Shown in pieces: positions 19,801 to 28,658 of a stretch of 64,000 nucleotides of DNA. This DNA comes from Acidobacteriota bacterium (lineage in GTDB: Bacteria > Acidobacteriota > Terriglobia > Bryobacterales > Bryobacteraceae). The position numbers were made by a program, and so were the translations under genes. The notes under the pieces were generated by a model. That model was not told the DNA's origin. It searched no databases and saw nothing but the letters and a program-made list of their open reading frames with translations. Each line of letters begins with the position of its first letter. Positions within the stretch are counted from its first letter, which is position 1. The stretch spans positions 1 through 64,000 of the forward strand of contig JAEZIJ010000233.1 in NCBI GenBank assembly GCA_023436715.1, given 5' to 3'.

Positions 19801-20282
19801 GTGCTGACAGCAGAGGAACGACTCGAACTGGAGCAGATGACGCAATCGCGCACGCTCCCAGCCGGATGTGTTCCGCGCCCGGTTGGTCCTTGCCGATGGG
19901 GCGCCATACCGAACGATTCAGGAACGGCTCGACACCACCGCGCCCACCATCTCCCGCTGGAAGGGCCGCTTCCTGGCGCAACGGATCGCTGGGTTGCTTG
20001 AGATCCGGCACCCCGGACAGAAGCCATCGGCGATTACGCCGGCTTTGCAGGCGAAGGTCCTGGAGGCCACCCGGCGGAAGCCAACCGAACACGGTACAGA
20101 GGATCTGGCACAGCGCGGGCGTGAAGCCGCACCGCTTGGAGCGGTACATGGCCAGCAACGATCCCGATTTCGAGCGCAAGGCGGCCGACATCATCGGTCT
20201 GTATCTGAACCCGCCCCGGCACGCGGCGGTGTTCCGTGTGGACGAAAAGACAGTTATTCAGGCGCTCGATCGGTTGGACCCG
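19801..20282 (+). pseudogene. IS630-family transposase remnant, frameshifted and truncated
   Basis: GTG 19801 opens LTAEERLELEQMTQSRTLPAG. One base is missing near 19866 before VFRARLVLADGAPYRTIQERL, so the frame changes. The helix-turn-helix part (TTAPTISRWKGRFL) continues to ATRRKP near 20086. A small internal deletion and another frame change then lead to NTVQRIWHSAGVKPHRLERYM and FRVDEKTVIQALDRLDPA. The text stops at about 20282, just after the first catalytic Asp (VDEKT). The remaining catalytic Asp and Glu and the right end are gone. It abuts an integrase fragment on the opposite strand, so it probably inserted into that gene before decaying. Confidence 0.8.
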
Positions 20283-20289
20283 GCCAGGA

Positions 20290-20735
20290 GTCCCCTCGTC
20301 TTGAAGGTCTCCAGGAGATCGACGGTCAGATCTCCCATTCCGACGACTTTCCTGGCTTTGCAGAACGCGATGAGCCGATCGAGGACGCGCTGGTGCTGCG
20401 CGACCGTTCGGTTGCCGAGCTCGGACCGCCGCGTCTCAATGTACTTCTCGACGCAATCCGCTATCGTGGGTCCGTGAGCAACCCCGACCTTGGCCGCTTT
20501 CGCGAACTGCGCGATGTGCGCGGCGCGGAAGGCTTCGGCGTCTTTGAGGTCCGTGCATCCGGTGGATTGCCGCGGCACGAGTTCGCCGCCCGGCAGCCGG
20601 CCGACGATCCAGATGGGGCACTCACAGTTCATCCAGAAGCGGCGCTTGGCCACCGGAAGCCGGCTGCGCTGCACCGCGCAACTGGCGTTGTGGCGCTTTG
20701 TATCGATGATCGGTACAGTCGGTCAAACCGCGTCC
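20290..20735 (-). pseudogene. tyrosine integrase N-terminal fragment next to tRNA-Gln
   Basis: Minus-strand text has a cysteine-rich N-terminus (DTKRHNASC, RFWMNCECPIWIVGRL) and a SAM-like core-binding domain (PTIADCVEKYIETR, LGNRTVAQHQRVLDRLIAFC, VDLLETFKTRGLL). It ends at the IS630 remnant, and the catalytic domain with R-K-H-R-H-Y residues is absent. The fragment starts about 26 bases from the 3' end of tRNA-Gln and is on the same strand. That is the usual arrangement of an island integrase beside its tRNA target. The start codon is not clear. Confidence 0.65.
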
Positions 20736-20748
20736 GTAAGTGATTGAT
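20735..20748 (-). other. 14-base word at a tRNA-linked element end
   Basis: Read on the minus strand, ATCAATCACTTACG lies 12 bases beyond the tRNA-Gln CCA. The identical word lies 8 bases inside the tRNA-Ala fragment at 44.69 kb, in the same orientation relative to the tRNA sequence. It may be an integrase-binding site. Confidence 0.4.
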
Positions 20749-20760
20749 TAGGAAGGTATT

Positions 20761-20834
20761 TGGCTCCCCGGCATGGATTCGAACCACGATTCACGGCTCC
20801 AAAGGCCGCTGTCCTACCATTAGACGACCGGGGA
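20761..20834 (-). tRNA. tRNA-Gln (anticodon TTG), CCA encoded
   Basis: The minus strand folds into a full cloverleaf. The acceptor TCCCCGG pairs with CCGGGGA. The D-arm is GTCT/GGAC. The anticodon stem GCGGC/GCCGT holds the loop CTTTGGA with anticodon TTG. The T-arm CGTGG-TTCGAAT-CCATG is followed by discriminator G and encoded CCA (20761-20763). The 3' end faces the integrase fragment, so this tRNA served as an integration target and stayed intact. Confidence 0.95.
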
Positions 20835-20918
20835 GTAAGTTTTTACGTCAGTACCGCGTTACCTCTGTAGTTTAGCAGCGCTGACGGCGGGTGTGCTATG
20901 GTCTCACTCGTCGTGCCC

Positions 20919-22718
20919 TCACTCGTCACCGGCTGCGCGTAACGAAACGTCGTCCCGGTCCCGGGTCAGACTGGGACTATAGAACGGATCGCCTCCACTC
21001 AGCACTGTCTGCCACCGCGCGAAAAACCGCTCCCGTTCCACGTAGCGCACCACAGCCTGGCGCGATCTCGCCTCGTAGTGGCGGAGAGCGGCCTCGGCCT
21101 GATAGACCACCTCATATCCCGCCTCGCGCAACCGCAGGCAGAAATCGACGTCGCTGTAATTGGACGGAAAGGCCTCGTCGAAGCCGCCCACCTCTTCGAA
21201 CACGGCGCGCCGGACCGCCATGCACGCGCCCGTCACGGCCGTTGCGTTCCGCGTCAGGTGCGCCCACTTCCAAAATGGCGGGTTGAGTTGCCCGCGGCCA
21301 GGATGGCCGGCGCCATCCAGAATTCCAATCGCCACTCCCGCATGCTGTATCGTCCCGGAAGGATACAGAAGCCGCGCTCCGACCGCTCCGTTGGACGGCC
21401 GCTGCGCCTCGGTAAGCAGACACTCCAGCCAGTCCGAATCGAGCGGCTCCACATCGTCGTTCAGGAACACGAGAATCTCACCGTGCGCGGCTTGAACCCC
21501 GAGATTATTCATCCGGGAGAAATTGAACGATCCCTCGTACGGTACGCGGCTGATCGGCCTTCGGCTCCTCAGGAGATCGTCCGGAACTCGAACATTATGC
21601 TCGACAAGGATGATTTCGTAGTTCTGGTACGCCGTCCGTGATCCCAGCTTTTTCAGCAGACCCCGCACGAGCTTCGGCGTTCGCGAACAAACGACGATGC
21701 TCACGAGCGGAGTGCCGGCAGGCCTGCGGAATACGCGATAAGTCAGGGGAAACGGCCCGTCGGCAACGTCGGCCTGCCATCCCCTGCGGCGCACAGCGGC
21801 AAGCAGCGCACGGCGTCCGGCCTCACGCTCGTCCCGCGGCGGCGCCGGGCCTCGATGATAGAGAACCCGGGGCACGTGCCGAAACCTTGCGCCGGCTTCT
21901 GCCAGGCGCAACGCGGCATCGTATTCGCATTGAGACCCGTAGTCCTTGGATAGCCACCCGTTGTCCGCAAGCGCGGCCCGGGAAAATGCCAGCGCTCCTC
22001 CAAGGTACATGCAGCGCGCCAGCAGATCCGGCGACCAGTCCGGCTTGAAAACCGGAGCGCGCCGTCGGCCGTCCGGCCCGATCGAGTCTTCGTCGGTGTA
22101 AACCACGTCGGCACACCGGTCCTGCATCGCGGCCGCCATCCCGGCCAGTGCCGATGGCGCGAGCAGGTCACCGGCTCGCACAATCATCACGTAGCCGCCC
22201 TGGCTCGATTCCCGCTCCGCATCTATCGCCTGCTCGAACGTGATGTCTTCTACGTCTATGCGCGAATCGTCGCCAAGGGGTTCGAGTTGCCCGAGCGATT
22301 CCGAGGCAGTGCCGGTTGCGATGCGAAGCTTCCACGAACTGTAGGTCTGATTCCGTATCGAGGCCAGCGTCCTCTCGGCATCCTGTCCCCACACGCCATC
22401 GAGTGAAAGCAGCAGTGTAAACACTGGCTGATACGCGAGCCCATCCTGGACGCACGCCACCTCACGTTGCCCGGACAGCCAGAATCGGTATTCGGCGTCA
22501 GGATCGGGACCCCGTCGCGCAGCGCCGATCAAGCGAAGCAGGGGGCCGCCAAGAGCCCGCATCAGGCGGAAAAACAGCCCGTGTTCAATGGCGAGCAGCC
22601 GGTCATCGAAACGGCTCTGCTCCGCCGCGAGCTTGCGGAGCATGCGCGCGGTCCGCTCTTCCGATTCCGCCAGCCGGGCGAGGGCGGATTCGATGCCGTC
22701 GGACTTCAGATCCTGCAA
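20919..22718 (-). CDS. tandem two-domain family 2 glycosyltransferase
   Basis: A protein of about 600 residues. A coiled N-terminal helix (about 1-60) precedes a first GT-A-like domain (FTLLLSLDGV, VVYTDEDSIGPDG with a DED metal motif, FKPDWSPDLL, YLGGALAFSR). A second, better conserved GT2 domain has VSIVVCSRTPKLV, NFSRMNNLGVQAAHGEILVFLNDDVEP (DD metal site), VGARLLYPSGTIQHAGV and FDEAFPSNYSDVDFCLRLREAGY. This layout matches O-antigen/rhamnan-type glycosyltransferases with a WsaE/RfbC-like tandem. TTG 22718 was chosen because a TATAAT box lies at 22740-22745; an in-frame start at 22781 would make it 21 residues longer. It acts at the inner face of the membrane in surface polysaccharide assembly. 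The acceptor is unknown. Confidence 0.8.
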   Translation of the reverse strand: MQDLKSDGIESALARLAESEERTARMLRKLAAEQSRFDDRLLAIEHGLFFRLMRALGGPLLRLIGAARRGPDPDAEYRFWLSGQREVACVQDGLAYQPVFTLLLSLDGVWGQDAERTLASIRNQTYSSWKLRIATGTASESLGQLEPLGDDSRIDVEDITFEQAIDAERESSQGGYVMIVRAGDLLAPSALAGMAAAMQDRCADVVYTDEDSIGPDGRRRAPVFKPDWSPDLLARCMYLGGALAFSRAALADNGWLSKDYGSQCEYDAALRLAEAGARFRHVPRVLYHRGPAPPRDEREAGRRALLAAVRRRGWQADVADGPFPLTYRVFRRPAGTPLVSIVVCSRTPKLVRGLLKKLGSRTAYQNYEIILVEHNVRVPDDLLRSRRPISRVPYEGSFNFSRMNNLGVQAAHGEILVFLNDDVEPLDSDWLECLLTEAQRPSNGAVGARLLYPSGTIQHAGVAIGILDGAGHPGRGQLNPPFWKWAHLTRNATAVTGACMAVRRAVFEEVGGFDEAFPSNYSDVDFCLRLREAGYEVVYQAEAALRHYEARSRQAVVRYVERERFFARWQTVLSGGDPFYSPSLTRDRDDVSLRAAGDE

Positions 22719-22789
22719 ACGCTCTCTCGCTTTCGCCGCATTATAGCATCCGCTCCCCCCACAAGAGCAGTAGTTGTACACTAGCCGGG

Positions 22790-23239
22790 ATGACGGACGA
22801 AGAACTGATGCGGGAGGCCTTAAGCCTCGCGCGAGAAGCGGCGGAGGCGGGCGAGGTCCCGGTCGGCGCGATCATTGAATCGGGCGGCGAGATCGTAGGC
22901 CGAGGCAGCAACTCGCCGATTCGTCTTGCCGACCCGACGGCACATGCTGAGATCCTCGCGCTCCGGCAGGCTGCCGCCGCACTCGGCAACTACCGCCTGG
23001 AGAACGCCACGCTGTACGTCACGCTCGAGCCGTGTGTGATGTGCGCGGGCGCGCTCGTGGCGGCCCGCATCCGCCGGTTGGTATTCGGCGCTCGCGACCT
23101 GCGGTTCGGCGGCGTCCGCAGCAAGTTCCGGATCGCCGACTCGGAATTGCTCAGCCACCGTGTCGAGGTCGTCGAGGGAGTGCTCGCGGTGGACTGCCTC
23201 GAACCGCTTCAGCGCTTTTTCCAAGCCCGCCGACTGTAA
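22790..23239 (+). CDS. tadA: tRNA(Arg) adenosine(34) deaminase
   Basis: A 149-residue cytidine/deoxycytidylate-deaminase-fold protein. Its zinc motifs are HAE in DPTAHAEILALR (about 53-55) and PCVMCAGALVAAR (about 83-95). The flanking words VPVGAIIE, GNYRLENATLYVTLEPC and VFGARD-FGG are typical of TadA, which makes inosine at the wobble base. The length is normal. It diverges from the glycosyltransferase gene, and fabI follows 17 bases downstream on the same strand, so the two may be cotranscribed. Confidence 0.93.
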   Translation: MTDEELMREALSLAREAAEAGEVPVGAIIESGGEIVGRGSNSPIRLADPTAHAEILALRQAAAALGNYRLENATLYVTLEPCVMCAGALVAARIRRLVFGARDLRFGGVRSKFRIADSELLSHRVEVVEGVLAVDCLEPLQRFFQARRL

Positions 23240-23256
23240 GTTAAAATAAGTTCTTC

Positions 23257-24027
23257 ATGTCCAATCTTCTGGAGGGCAAGTGCGCCCTGGTGCTTGGGGT
23301 AGCGAACAAGTGGAGCCTGGCTTATGCGATTGCCGAGGCTTACCGGCGCGAAGGCGCCTCGCTCATCCTTACTTACCAGGGCGATCGGCAGCGCGACGCG
23401 GTGGAATCCGTGGGCGCTGAGCTCGGCGCCAGCCGCGTGCTCGCCTGTGATGTTTCCAAAGACCATGAGCTTGAAGCCTTGACCGAGACCTTGCGGTCCG
23501 AACCGGGGCGCCTGGACGCCGTTGTCCACAGTATTGCCTTCGCGAACCGCGAGGACCTGGCACGTCCTTTCCTCGAAACGTCGCGCGACGGCTACCTGCT
23601 TGCCAACGATGTCAGCGCTTATTCGCTCGTGGCGGTGGCACGCGCCTGCGCGCCGCTGATGACGGAGGGTGGTTCCATTACTACCCTTACCTACATCGGG
23701 TCCGTACGGGTCATACAGAACTATAACGTGATGGGCGTGGCAAAGGCGGGTCTGGAGGCCGCGATGCGCTATCTGGCAAACGACCTCGGGCCGCGGGGTA
23801 TCCGCGTTAACGCCATTTCGGCCGGCCCGATCAAGACCGCGTCCGCTCGCGCAATTAAGGACTTTTCGACCATCCTCGACTTTGTGGCCCAACGCGCGCC
23901 GCTTCGCCGGAACACCGAACCCTCCGAGGTTGCGGGCGCCGCTGTTTTTCTCGCCAGCGACCTGGGGCGGGGCGTCACAGGGAACGTCCTCTATGTCGAT
24001 TCCGGTTACCAGATCATGGGCTTGTAG
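23257..24027 (+). CDS. fabI: enoyl-ACP reductase (NADH), FabI type
   Basis: A 256-residue short-chain dehydrogenase of the FabI group. It has the atypical nucleotide-binding text LGVANKWSLAYAIA near the N-terminus, CDVSKD, and HSIAFANREDL. The catalytic Tyr-x6-Lys sits in NYNVMGVAKAGLEA, and the substrate loop is ISAGPIKTASARAI. It catalyses the last reduction of each fatty-acid elongation cycle in the cytoplasm. It ends GYQIMGL, as many FabI proteins do. It follows tadA closely and ends before a 140-base gap with a strong promoter. Confidence 0.93.
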   Translation: MSNLLEGKCALVLGVANKWSLAYAIAEAYRREGASLILTYQGDRQRDAVESVGAELGASRVLACDVSKDHELEALTETLRSEPGRLDAVVHSIAFANREDLARPFLETSRDGYLLANDVSAYSLVAVARACAPLMTEGGSITTLTYIGSVRVIQNYNVMGVAKAGLEAAMRYLANDLGPRGIRVNAISAGPIKTASARAIKDFSTILDFVAQRAPLRRNTEPSEVAGAAVFLASDLGRGVTGNVLYVDSGYQIMGL

Positions 24028-24080
24028 TCTAAATATCGGGCGGCTGGTTTTAGGGTGGTCCCAAACGGGGAACTTTCAAT

Positions 24081-24109
24081 TTGACAATGGTTTGCGTGGT
24101 CCTTATCAT
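24081..24109 (+). promoter_or_regulatory. sigma70-like promoter for the Gld-type ABC operon
   Basis: TTGACA (24081-24086) and TATCAT (24104-24109) are separated by exactly 17 bases. The -35 box is a perfect consensus match and the -10 matches five of six. The ABC ATPase start lies about 60 bases downstream and no other gene intervenes. Confidence 0.75.
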
Positions 24110-24172
24110 GAAGGTTTCTGCAAGTGATTCACCACTCGGTATGTTTCGTAGTTTTTCTTGCTGGCTACTCCG

Positions 24173-25156
24173 ATGATCAAAGTTGAAGGTTTAACCAAGC
24201 GATACGGCCGAACTGTCGCCGTAGATAATATTTCCTTCGCCGTGGAGAAGGGGCAGATCGTTGGATTCCTGGGGCCGAACGGCGCCGGGAAAACCACCAC
24301 TATGCGGGTCCTCACCTGCTTCCTGCCTCCCACCTCCGGCAAAGCCACCATGGCCGGTTTCGACGTTCTCGATGAGCCGTTCGAGGTCAAAAAGCGCATC
24401 GGCTATCTACCCGAAACTCCGCCGCTCTACCCGGAAATGGAAGTTTCCGAATTCCTGTCGTTCGTCGGCAGGCTCAAGGGCGTTCCCAAATCGGACCTGG
24501 CCCGCCGCGTAGATGAGGTTTGCGGGCGCTGCTCCATCGGAGACGTCCGCGCGAAGCTCATCAGCCATCTTTCCAAAGGCTACCGGCAGCGCGTCGGACT
24601 CGCCCAGGCGATCATTCACAACCCCGACGTGCTGATCCTCGACGAGCCCACCGCCGGTCTCGATCCCAAGCAGATCATCGAGACGCGCGAACTTATTAAG
24701 GATCTGGCGAAGGCCGGTGACCACACCATCATCCTCAGCACCCACATACTGCCCGAGGTCGAACAGACCTGCGAGCAGGTGATCATTATCAGCAAGGGCA
24801 AACTGGCGGCCACCGATACAGTCGAGAACCTTACGCACCGCCTTCGTGGCGCCGAATCGGTGGCAGTCGAGATCGAATCGCGTGACGGAGGGCTTGATAC
24901 CGCGGACGCGCAGCGCCGTCTCGAGCAGGTCTCTGGCGTGAGCCGCGTGATCCTGAAAGACGACAAAGGCCAGCGCGCAACGTTTGAGGTGGAGAGCCTG
25001 CAGAAGCGCGCCATCCGGGGCGACCTGGCGCGGGCGGTTGTCGAAGCCGGCTGGAATCTGAATGAAATGCGCCCGGTGGCGATGAGCCTGGAAGACGTCT
25101 TTCTCCAACTTACCAGCTCGGATACGGAAACCGCGGTCGCCGGAGGTGCGGAATGA
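24173..25156 (+). CDS. ABC transporter ATPase, GldA type
   Basis: A 327-residue ABC ATPase with Walker A GPNGAGKTT (about residues 38-46), Q-loop region YLPETPPLYPEM, signature LSKGYRQRVGLAQAI, Walker B VLILDEPTAGLDPKQ and the H-loop STHIL. The C-terminal extension after 220 is like that of GldA/NatA-type exporters. ATG 24173 (MIKVEGL) was chosen; an upstream TTG at 24158 would add five residues. It forms a coupled cassette with the next three genes (ATGA overlap with the permease). The substrate is unknown. In Bacteroidetes the homologues are linked to gliding, but in other phyla no motility role is established. Confidence 0.85.
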   Translation: MIKVEGLTKRYGRTVAVDNISFAVEKGQIVGFLGPNGAGKTTTMRVLTCFLPPTSGKATMAGFDVLDEPFEVKKRIGYLPETPPLYPEMEVSEFLSFVGRLKGVPKSDLARRVDEVCGRCSIGDVRAKLISHLSKGYRQRVGLAQAIIHNPDVLILDEPTAGLDPKQIIETRELIKDLAKAGDHTIILSTHILPEVEQTCEQVIIISKGKLAATDTVENLTHRLRGAESVAVEIESRDGGLDTADAQRRLEQVSGVSRVILKDDKGQRATFEVESLQKRAIRGDLARAVVEAGWNLNEMRPVAMSLEDVFLQLTSSDTETAVAGGAE

Positions 25157-25920
25157 AGAATATCTGGGTTCTCTATCGCAAGGAACTGAAGGGCTATTAC
25201 TCGTCCTGGATTGCTTATCTGCTGATGGCGTTTTTCGCCGTCATCTTCGGGTATTTCTTTTACGCGGCCACGGCCATTTTCGTCAGCCGCAGCATGCAAT
25301 CGATGATGATGGGCCAGGGCACGCCGATGGACATGAATGAATGGATCATCCGGCCGCTGCTCATGAACGTCAGCGTCATCGGGCTGTTCATCATCCCGAT
25401 GATCACGATGCGCCTGTTCGCCGAAGAGAAACGGACCGGCACCATCGAACTGCTGATGACCTCGCCCGTGCGCGACTACGAGATGATCGTGGCGAAGTGG
25501 CTTTCGGCGCTCACGCTGTATGCGTCGATCCTGGCGATCTCAGCGGTTAACCTGACGTACCTGTTCGCGTACGGCAAGCCGGACTGGAAGCCCATTTTGG
25601 TCGGCTATCTCGGGCTGCTGCTCCAGGGCGGGTGCCTGCTCGCGGTCGGCACATTTATCTCGACGCTGACGCGCAACCAGATTATCGCGGTCGGCGGCAC
25701 GTTTGCCGTCTGCCTGCTGCTGTGGGTGTTCGATTGGGTAACTGCGTATGACACCTCAGGGTGGGCAAAGGTGCTCTCGTACATATCCGTGGTGACGCAC
25801 TTCGAGACGTTCGCCAAGGGCGTTCTCGACACCAAGGACATCGTCTTCTACGTTTCGATGATCTTCTTCGGACTATTTCTGACCGCGCGATCAATGGAAT
25901 CGCTGCGCTGGAGGGCTTAA
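25153..25920 (+). CDS. ABC transporter permease, GldF type
   Basis: A 255-residue integral membrane protein with six hydrophobic segments. The first is IAYLLMAFFAVIFGYFFYA and the last FYVSMIFFGLFLTARS. The conserved cytoplasmic motif EEKRTGTIELLMTSPVRDYE is the ABC-2 permease coupling region. It overlaps the ATPase by ATGA and the next gene starts 3 bases after its stop. It makes the transmembrane channel of the complex. Confidence 0.85.
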   Translation: MKNIWVLYRKELKGYYSSWIAYLLMAFFAVIFGYFFYAATAIFVSRSMQSMMMGQGTPMDMNEWIIRPLLMNVSVIGLFIIPMITMRLFAEEKRTGTIELLMTSPVRDYEMIVAKWLSALTLYASILAISAVNLTYLFAYGKPDWKPILVGYLGLLLQGGCLLAVGTFISTLTRNQIIAVGGTFAVCLLLWVFDWVTAYDTSGWAKVLSYISVVTHFETFAKGVLDTKDIVFYVSMIFFGLFLTARSMESLRWRA

Positions 25921-25923
25921 TCC

Positions 25924-27306
25924 ATGAAATTCGAATGGCTCAAAGCGCGACAAACGAAATACACGGCCTACGCGGCCTTTTACATCGCGGTGATCCTCGC
26001 CGTTCTCGGCGGCGCCAATTTCCTCGCCAACCGGTACAACAAGTCGTTTGATTCGACGGCCAACAAGAAGTTCAGCCTTTCCGGCCAGACCGAAAAGGTA
26101 GTGAAAGGCCTGAAGCAGGATGTGAAGGTCTACTACTTCGATCGCACGTCCGAATTCGGACGCGCGCGCGACCTGCTCGATCGCTACGACAATCTTTCCA
26201 CCAGGCTGCACACCGAGTACGTCGACCCGTACAAGAAGCCGCAGCTTGCCCGTGCCATGGGCGTCCGCACCGAAGGCGCGATCTTCATCGAAGCCGGCGC
26301 CAAGCGCGAAGAGGCGAAGAGCCTGACTGAGGAAGAGTTGACCGGCGCTCTGATCCGCGCGTTGAAAACCGGCGAACGCACTGCCTGCCTGGTATCGGGC
26401 TCGGGCGAGCACTCGCTCGACGACACAGCCCGCTCCGGCTACTCGCAGATGAAGGAGATTCTCGAGAAGAACAATTACAAGACGCAAACGATTTCACTCC
26501 TCGAGAAAGCCGAAGTCCCCAAGGACTGCACGGTGCTGATCGTCGCGGGCCCCACGAAGGATTACCTGCCGCCCCAGATCGCTGCCATAAAGACCCACGT
26601 CGAGAACGGCGGCCGCGCGCTGGTCATGGTGGACCCCGCGCTCAAGATGGGCCGCCAGGAGACGGCGGACAATGCCGAACTGCTGAAGGTGCTCTCCGGC
26701 TGGGGCGTCACGTTGAACAACGACCTCGTCCTCGACACCAGCGGCGTCGGCCAGTTGTTCGGCCTCGGCCCCGAGGTTCCGCTCGTGTCCAACTACGAAC
26801 CGCAGCCGATCGTGCGCGACATGAAGGGCACGGCGACCATCTTCCCGCTGGTCCGCTCGATGGACACCAAGTCCGCCGACAAGACCACGGTCGAGAAACT
26901 CTTCCAAACGTCGGATAACAGCTTCGCCACCACGCGCCTGAATTCGCCGGCCATCGAACTCGACCCGAAGAAGGACAAGAAGGGACCGTTCACCCTGGCC
27001 GCCGCCGGCACCTACAACACCGGCAAGGAGAACAACCAGGGGCGGTTCGTTGTGGTCGGCAGTTCCAGTTGGGCAGGCAACAGTTTCCTGCCGGCGCGTT
27101 CTGTCGGCAACCGCGACCTCTTCCTCAATATGATGAACTGGCTGTCGTCCGACGAAGACCTCATCGCGATTCGTCCGAAGGAGCCGCAGGACCGGCGCCT
27201 TTCGCTGACCCGCGCGCAGATGAGCACCGTGTTCTATTCGAGCGTTATCGGCCTGCCGCTGCTCGTGATTCTCGGCGGCGCCGGCGTGTGGTGGAAGAGG
27301 AGATAA
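25924..27306 (+). CDS. GldG-type ABC-associated auxiliary protein
   Basis: A 460-residue membrane-anchored protein. One N-terminal helix (AAFYIAVILAVLGGANFLA) is followed by a large extracytoplasmic domain with FDSTANKKFSLSGQTEKVV, the signature start of the GldG / ABC_transp_aux family. VNGGRALVMVDPAL-like text and FVVVGSSSWAGNSFL follow. A C-terminal transmembrane helix ends VVWWKRR-like (LLVILGGAGVWWKRR). This family pairs with GldA/GldF ATPase-permease genes, as here. The ligand is unknown. Confidence 0.85.
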   Translation: MKFEWLKARQTKYTAYAAFYIAVILAVLGGANFLANRYNKSFDSTANKKFSLSGQTEKVVKGLKQDVKVYYFDRTSEFGRARDLLDRYDNLSTRLHTEYVDPYKKPQLARAMGVRTEGAIFIEAGAKREEAKSLTEEELTGALIRALKTGERTACLVSGSGEHSLDDTARSGYSQMKEILEKNNYKTQTISLLEKAEVPKDCTVLIVAGPTKDYLPPQIAAIKTHVENGGRALVMVDPALKMGRQETADNAELLKVLSGWGVTLNNDLVLDTSGVGQLFGLGPEVPLVSNYEPQPIVRDMKGTATIFPLVRSMDTKSADKTTVEKLFQTSDNSFATTRLNSPAIELDPKKDKKGPFTLAAAGTYNTGKENNQGRFVVVGSSSWAGNSFLPARSVGNRDLFLNMMNWLSSDEDLIAIRPKEPQDRRLSLTRAQMSTVFYSSVIGLPLLVILGGAGVWWKRR

Positions 27307-27309
27307 GCG

Positions 27310-28635
27310 ATGCGGATGCGCGGTTTGCTGATCGCCACCGTCGTGCTGGCCGCGCTCGCCGGCGGCATATGGTGGTCGAACAAAGCTGAGAAGGAGCGGG
27401 CGGCCAAGCCGGCGGCCGACGCTCCTCCCAAGATCCTCGATATGCCGGAGGATCAACTCCAAAAGGTTGAGATCCGCAAGGCGGCGGGCGAGACGACGGT
27501 TCTTGAGAAGAAAGCGGGAAAGTGGGAGATCACGGCTCCGAAGCCACTGCCCGCCGATCAGGAGACGATGAATTCGGTCGTCTCTTCGCTCGCCTCGCTG
27601 GCCTCCGACCGCGTGGTGGAAGAGAAGGCAACGGACCTCTCCTCCTATGGCCTCACCAAGCCTTCGATGGAAGTCGTGGTTACTCAGAAGGACGGTAAGA
27701 GCCGGCAGGTGCTCATTGGCGATGAGACGCCAACCGGCAACGGCTTCTTCGCCGGGCTTCAGGGCGATCCGCGGGTATTCACCATCGCGAGCTACAGCAA
27801 GACCAGTATCGACAAGAACTCCAACGACCTGCGCGACAAACGCCTGCTGACGTTCGATTCCGATAAGCTTACGCGCGTCGATCTCGACGCAAAAGGCCAG
27901 TCGGTCGAATTCGGCAAAAACAACCAGAATGAGTGGCAGATCCTGAAGCCGAAGCCCCTTCGCGCGGACGGAGGGCTCGTCGAGGAACTGATTCGCAAGC
28001 TCAAGGACGCGAAGATGGACCTCACCGCTTCGCCCGAGGACCTGAAGAAGGCAGCTGCCGCGTTCGCTTCCGGCACTCAGGTCGCCGTCGCGAAGGTCAC
28101 GGATGCCGCAGGCACGCAGCAGTTGCAAGTCCGCCGGGACAAGGACAAAAACTACTACGCCAAGAGCACCGCGGTCGAAGGCATCTACAAGCTTGGGAGC
28201 GACGCCGGCGACGGCCTCGACAAGGGCCTGGACGACTTCCGCAACAAGAAGGTCTTCGACTTCGGCTGGAACGACCCGACCAAGTTGGAGGTCCGGGACG
28301 GCGCGAAGCAGGCGGTCTATCAGAAGTCCGGCGAGAAGTGGATGGCGGCCGGCAAGCAGATGGACTCGACTTCCATTCAGACGCTGATCGACAAGCTGCG
28401 CGATCTCTCCGCTGCGAAGTTCCCCGAAACAGGCTTCGCCGCGCCGGCGCTCGAGTTCACCGTAACCTCCAACGACGGCAAACGCGTGGAGAAGGTTGCA
28501 ATTGCAAAATCCGGCAGCGAGTGGATCGCCCGGCGCGAAAACGAGTCCAGCCTCTACCAGTTGGATGCTAAGGTGGTGGAGGAAATCCAGAAAGCGGTTG
28601 CGGGCATGAAAGAAGCCGCTCCGGCCAAAAAGTAG
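27310..28635 (+). CDS. DUF4340 domain-containing protein
   Basis: A 441-residue protein with one N-terminal membrane helix (LLIATVVLAALAGGIWW) and two DUF4340-type repeats. Markers are KKAGKWEITAPKPLPAD, VSSLASLASDRVVEE, YGLTKPSMEVVV, LLTFDSDKLTRVDL and the second copy KVFDFGWNDPTKLEV. DUF4340 genes commonly follow GldG genes. The four genes are spaced by 0-4 bases and form one operon. Probably a periplasmic partner of the exporter; the biochemical role is not known. Confidence 0.85.
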   Translation: MRMRGLLIATVVLAALAGGIWWSNKAEKERAAKPAADAPPKILDMPEDQLQKVEIRKAAGETTVLEKKAGKWEITAPKPLPADQETMNSVVSSLASLASDRVVEEKATDLSSYGLTKPSMEVVVTQKDGKSRQVLIGDETPTGNGFFAGLQGDPRVFTIASYSKTSIDKNSNDLRDKRLLTFDSDKLTRVDLDAKGQSVEFGKNNQNEWQILKPKPLRADGGLVEELIRKLKDAKMDLTASPEDLKKAAAAFASGTQVAVAKVTDAAGTQQLQVRRDKDKNYYAKSTAVEGIYKLGSDAGDGLDKGLDDFRNKKVFDFGWNDPTKLEVRDGAKQAVYQKSGEKWMAAGKQMDSTSIQTLIDKLRDLSAAKFPETGFAAPALEFTVTSNDGKRVEKVAIAKSGSEWIARRENESSLYQLDAKVVEEIQKAVAGMKEAAPAKK

Positions 28636-28653
28636 GGCGGGCGCGGCCCCGCC
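28636..28653 (+). terminator. GC-rich hairpin between the ABC operon and pncB
   Basis: GGCGGG (28636-28641) and CCCGCC (28648-28653) form a six-base stem with a six-base loop, followed by TTATT and then the pncB start. It begins directly after the DUF4340 stop. The T-run is weak, so it may be an attenuator or only partial terminator. Confidence 0.4.
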
Positions 28654-28658
28654 TTATT

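Noticed and set aside
22740..22745. TATAAT box on the minus strand before the glycosyltransferase
   Set aside because: No acceptable -35 hexamer at 16-18 bases. Used only to judge the start codon, not called as a promoter.
24173..28635. Gliding-motility machinery
   Set aside because: Only the GldA/F/G-like transporter genes are present. No other gliding genes occur in the window, so a motility role is not claimed.
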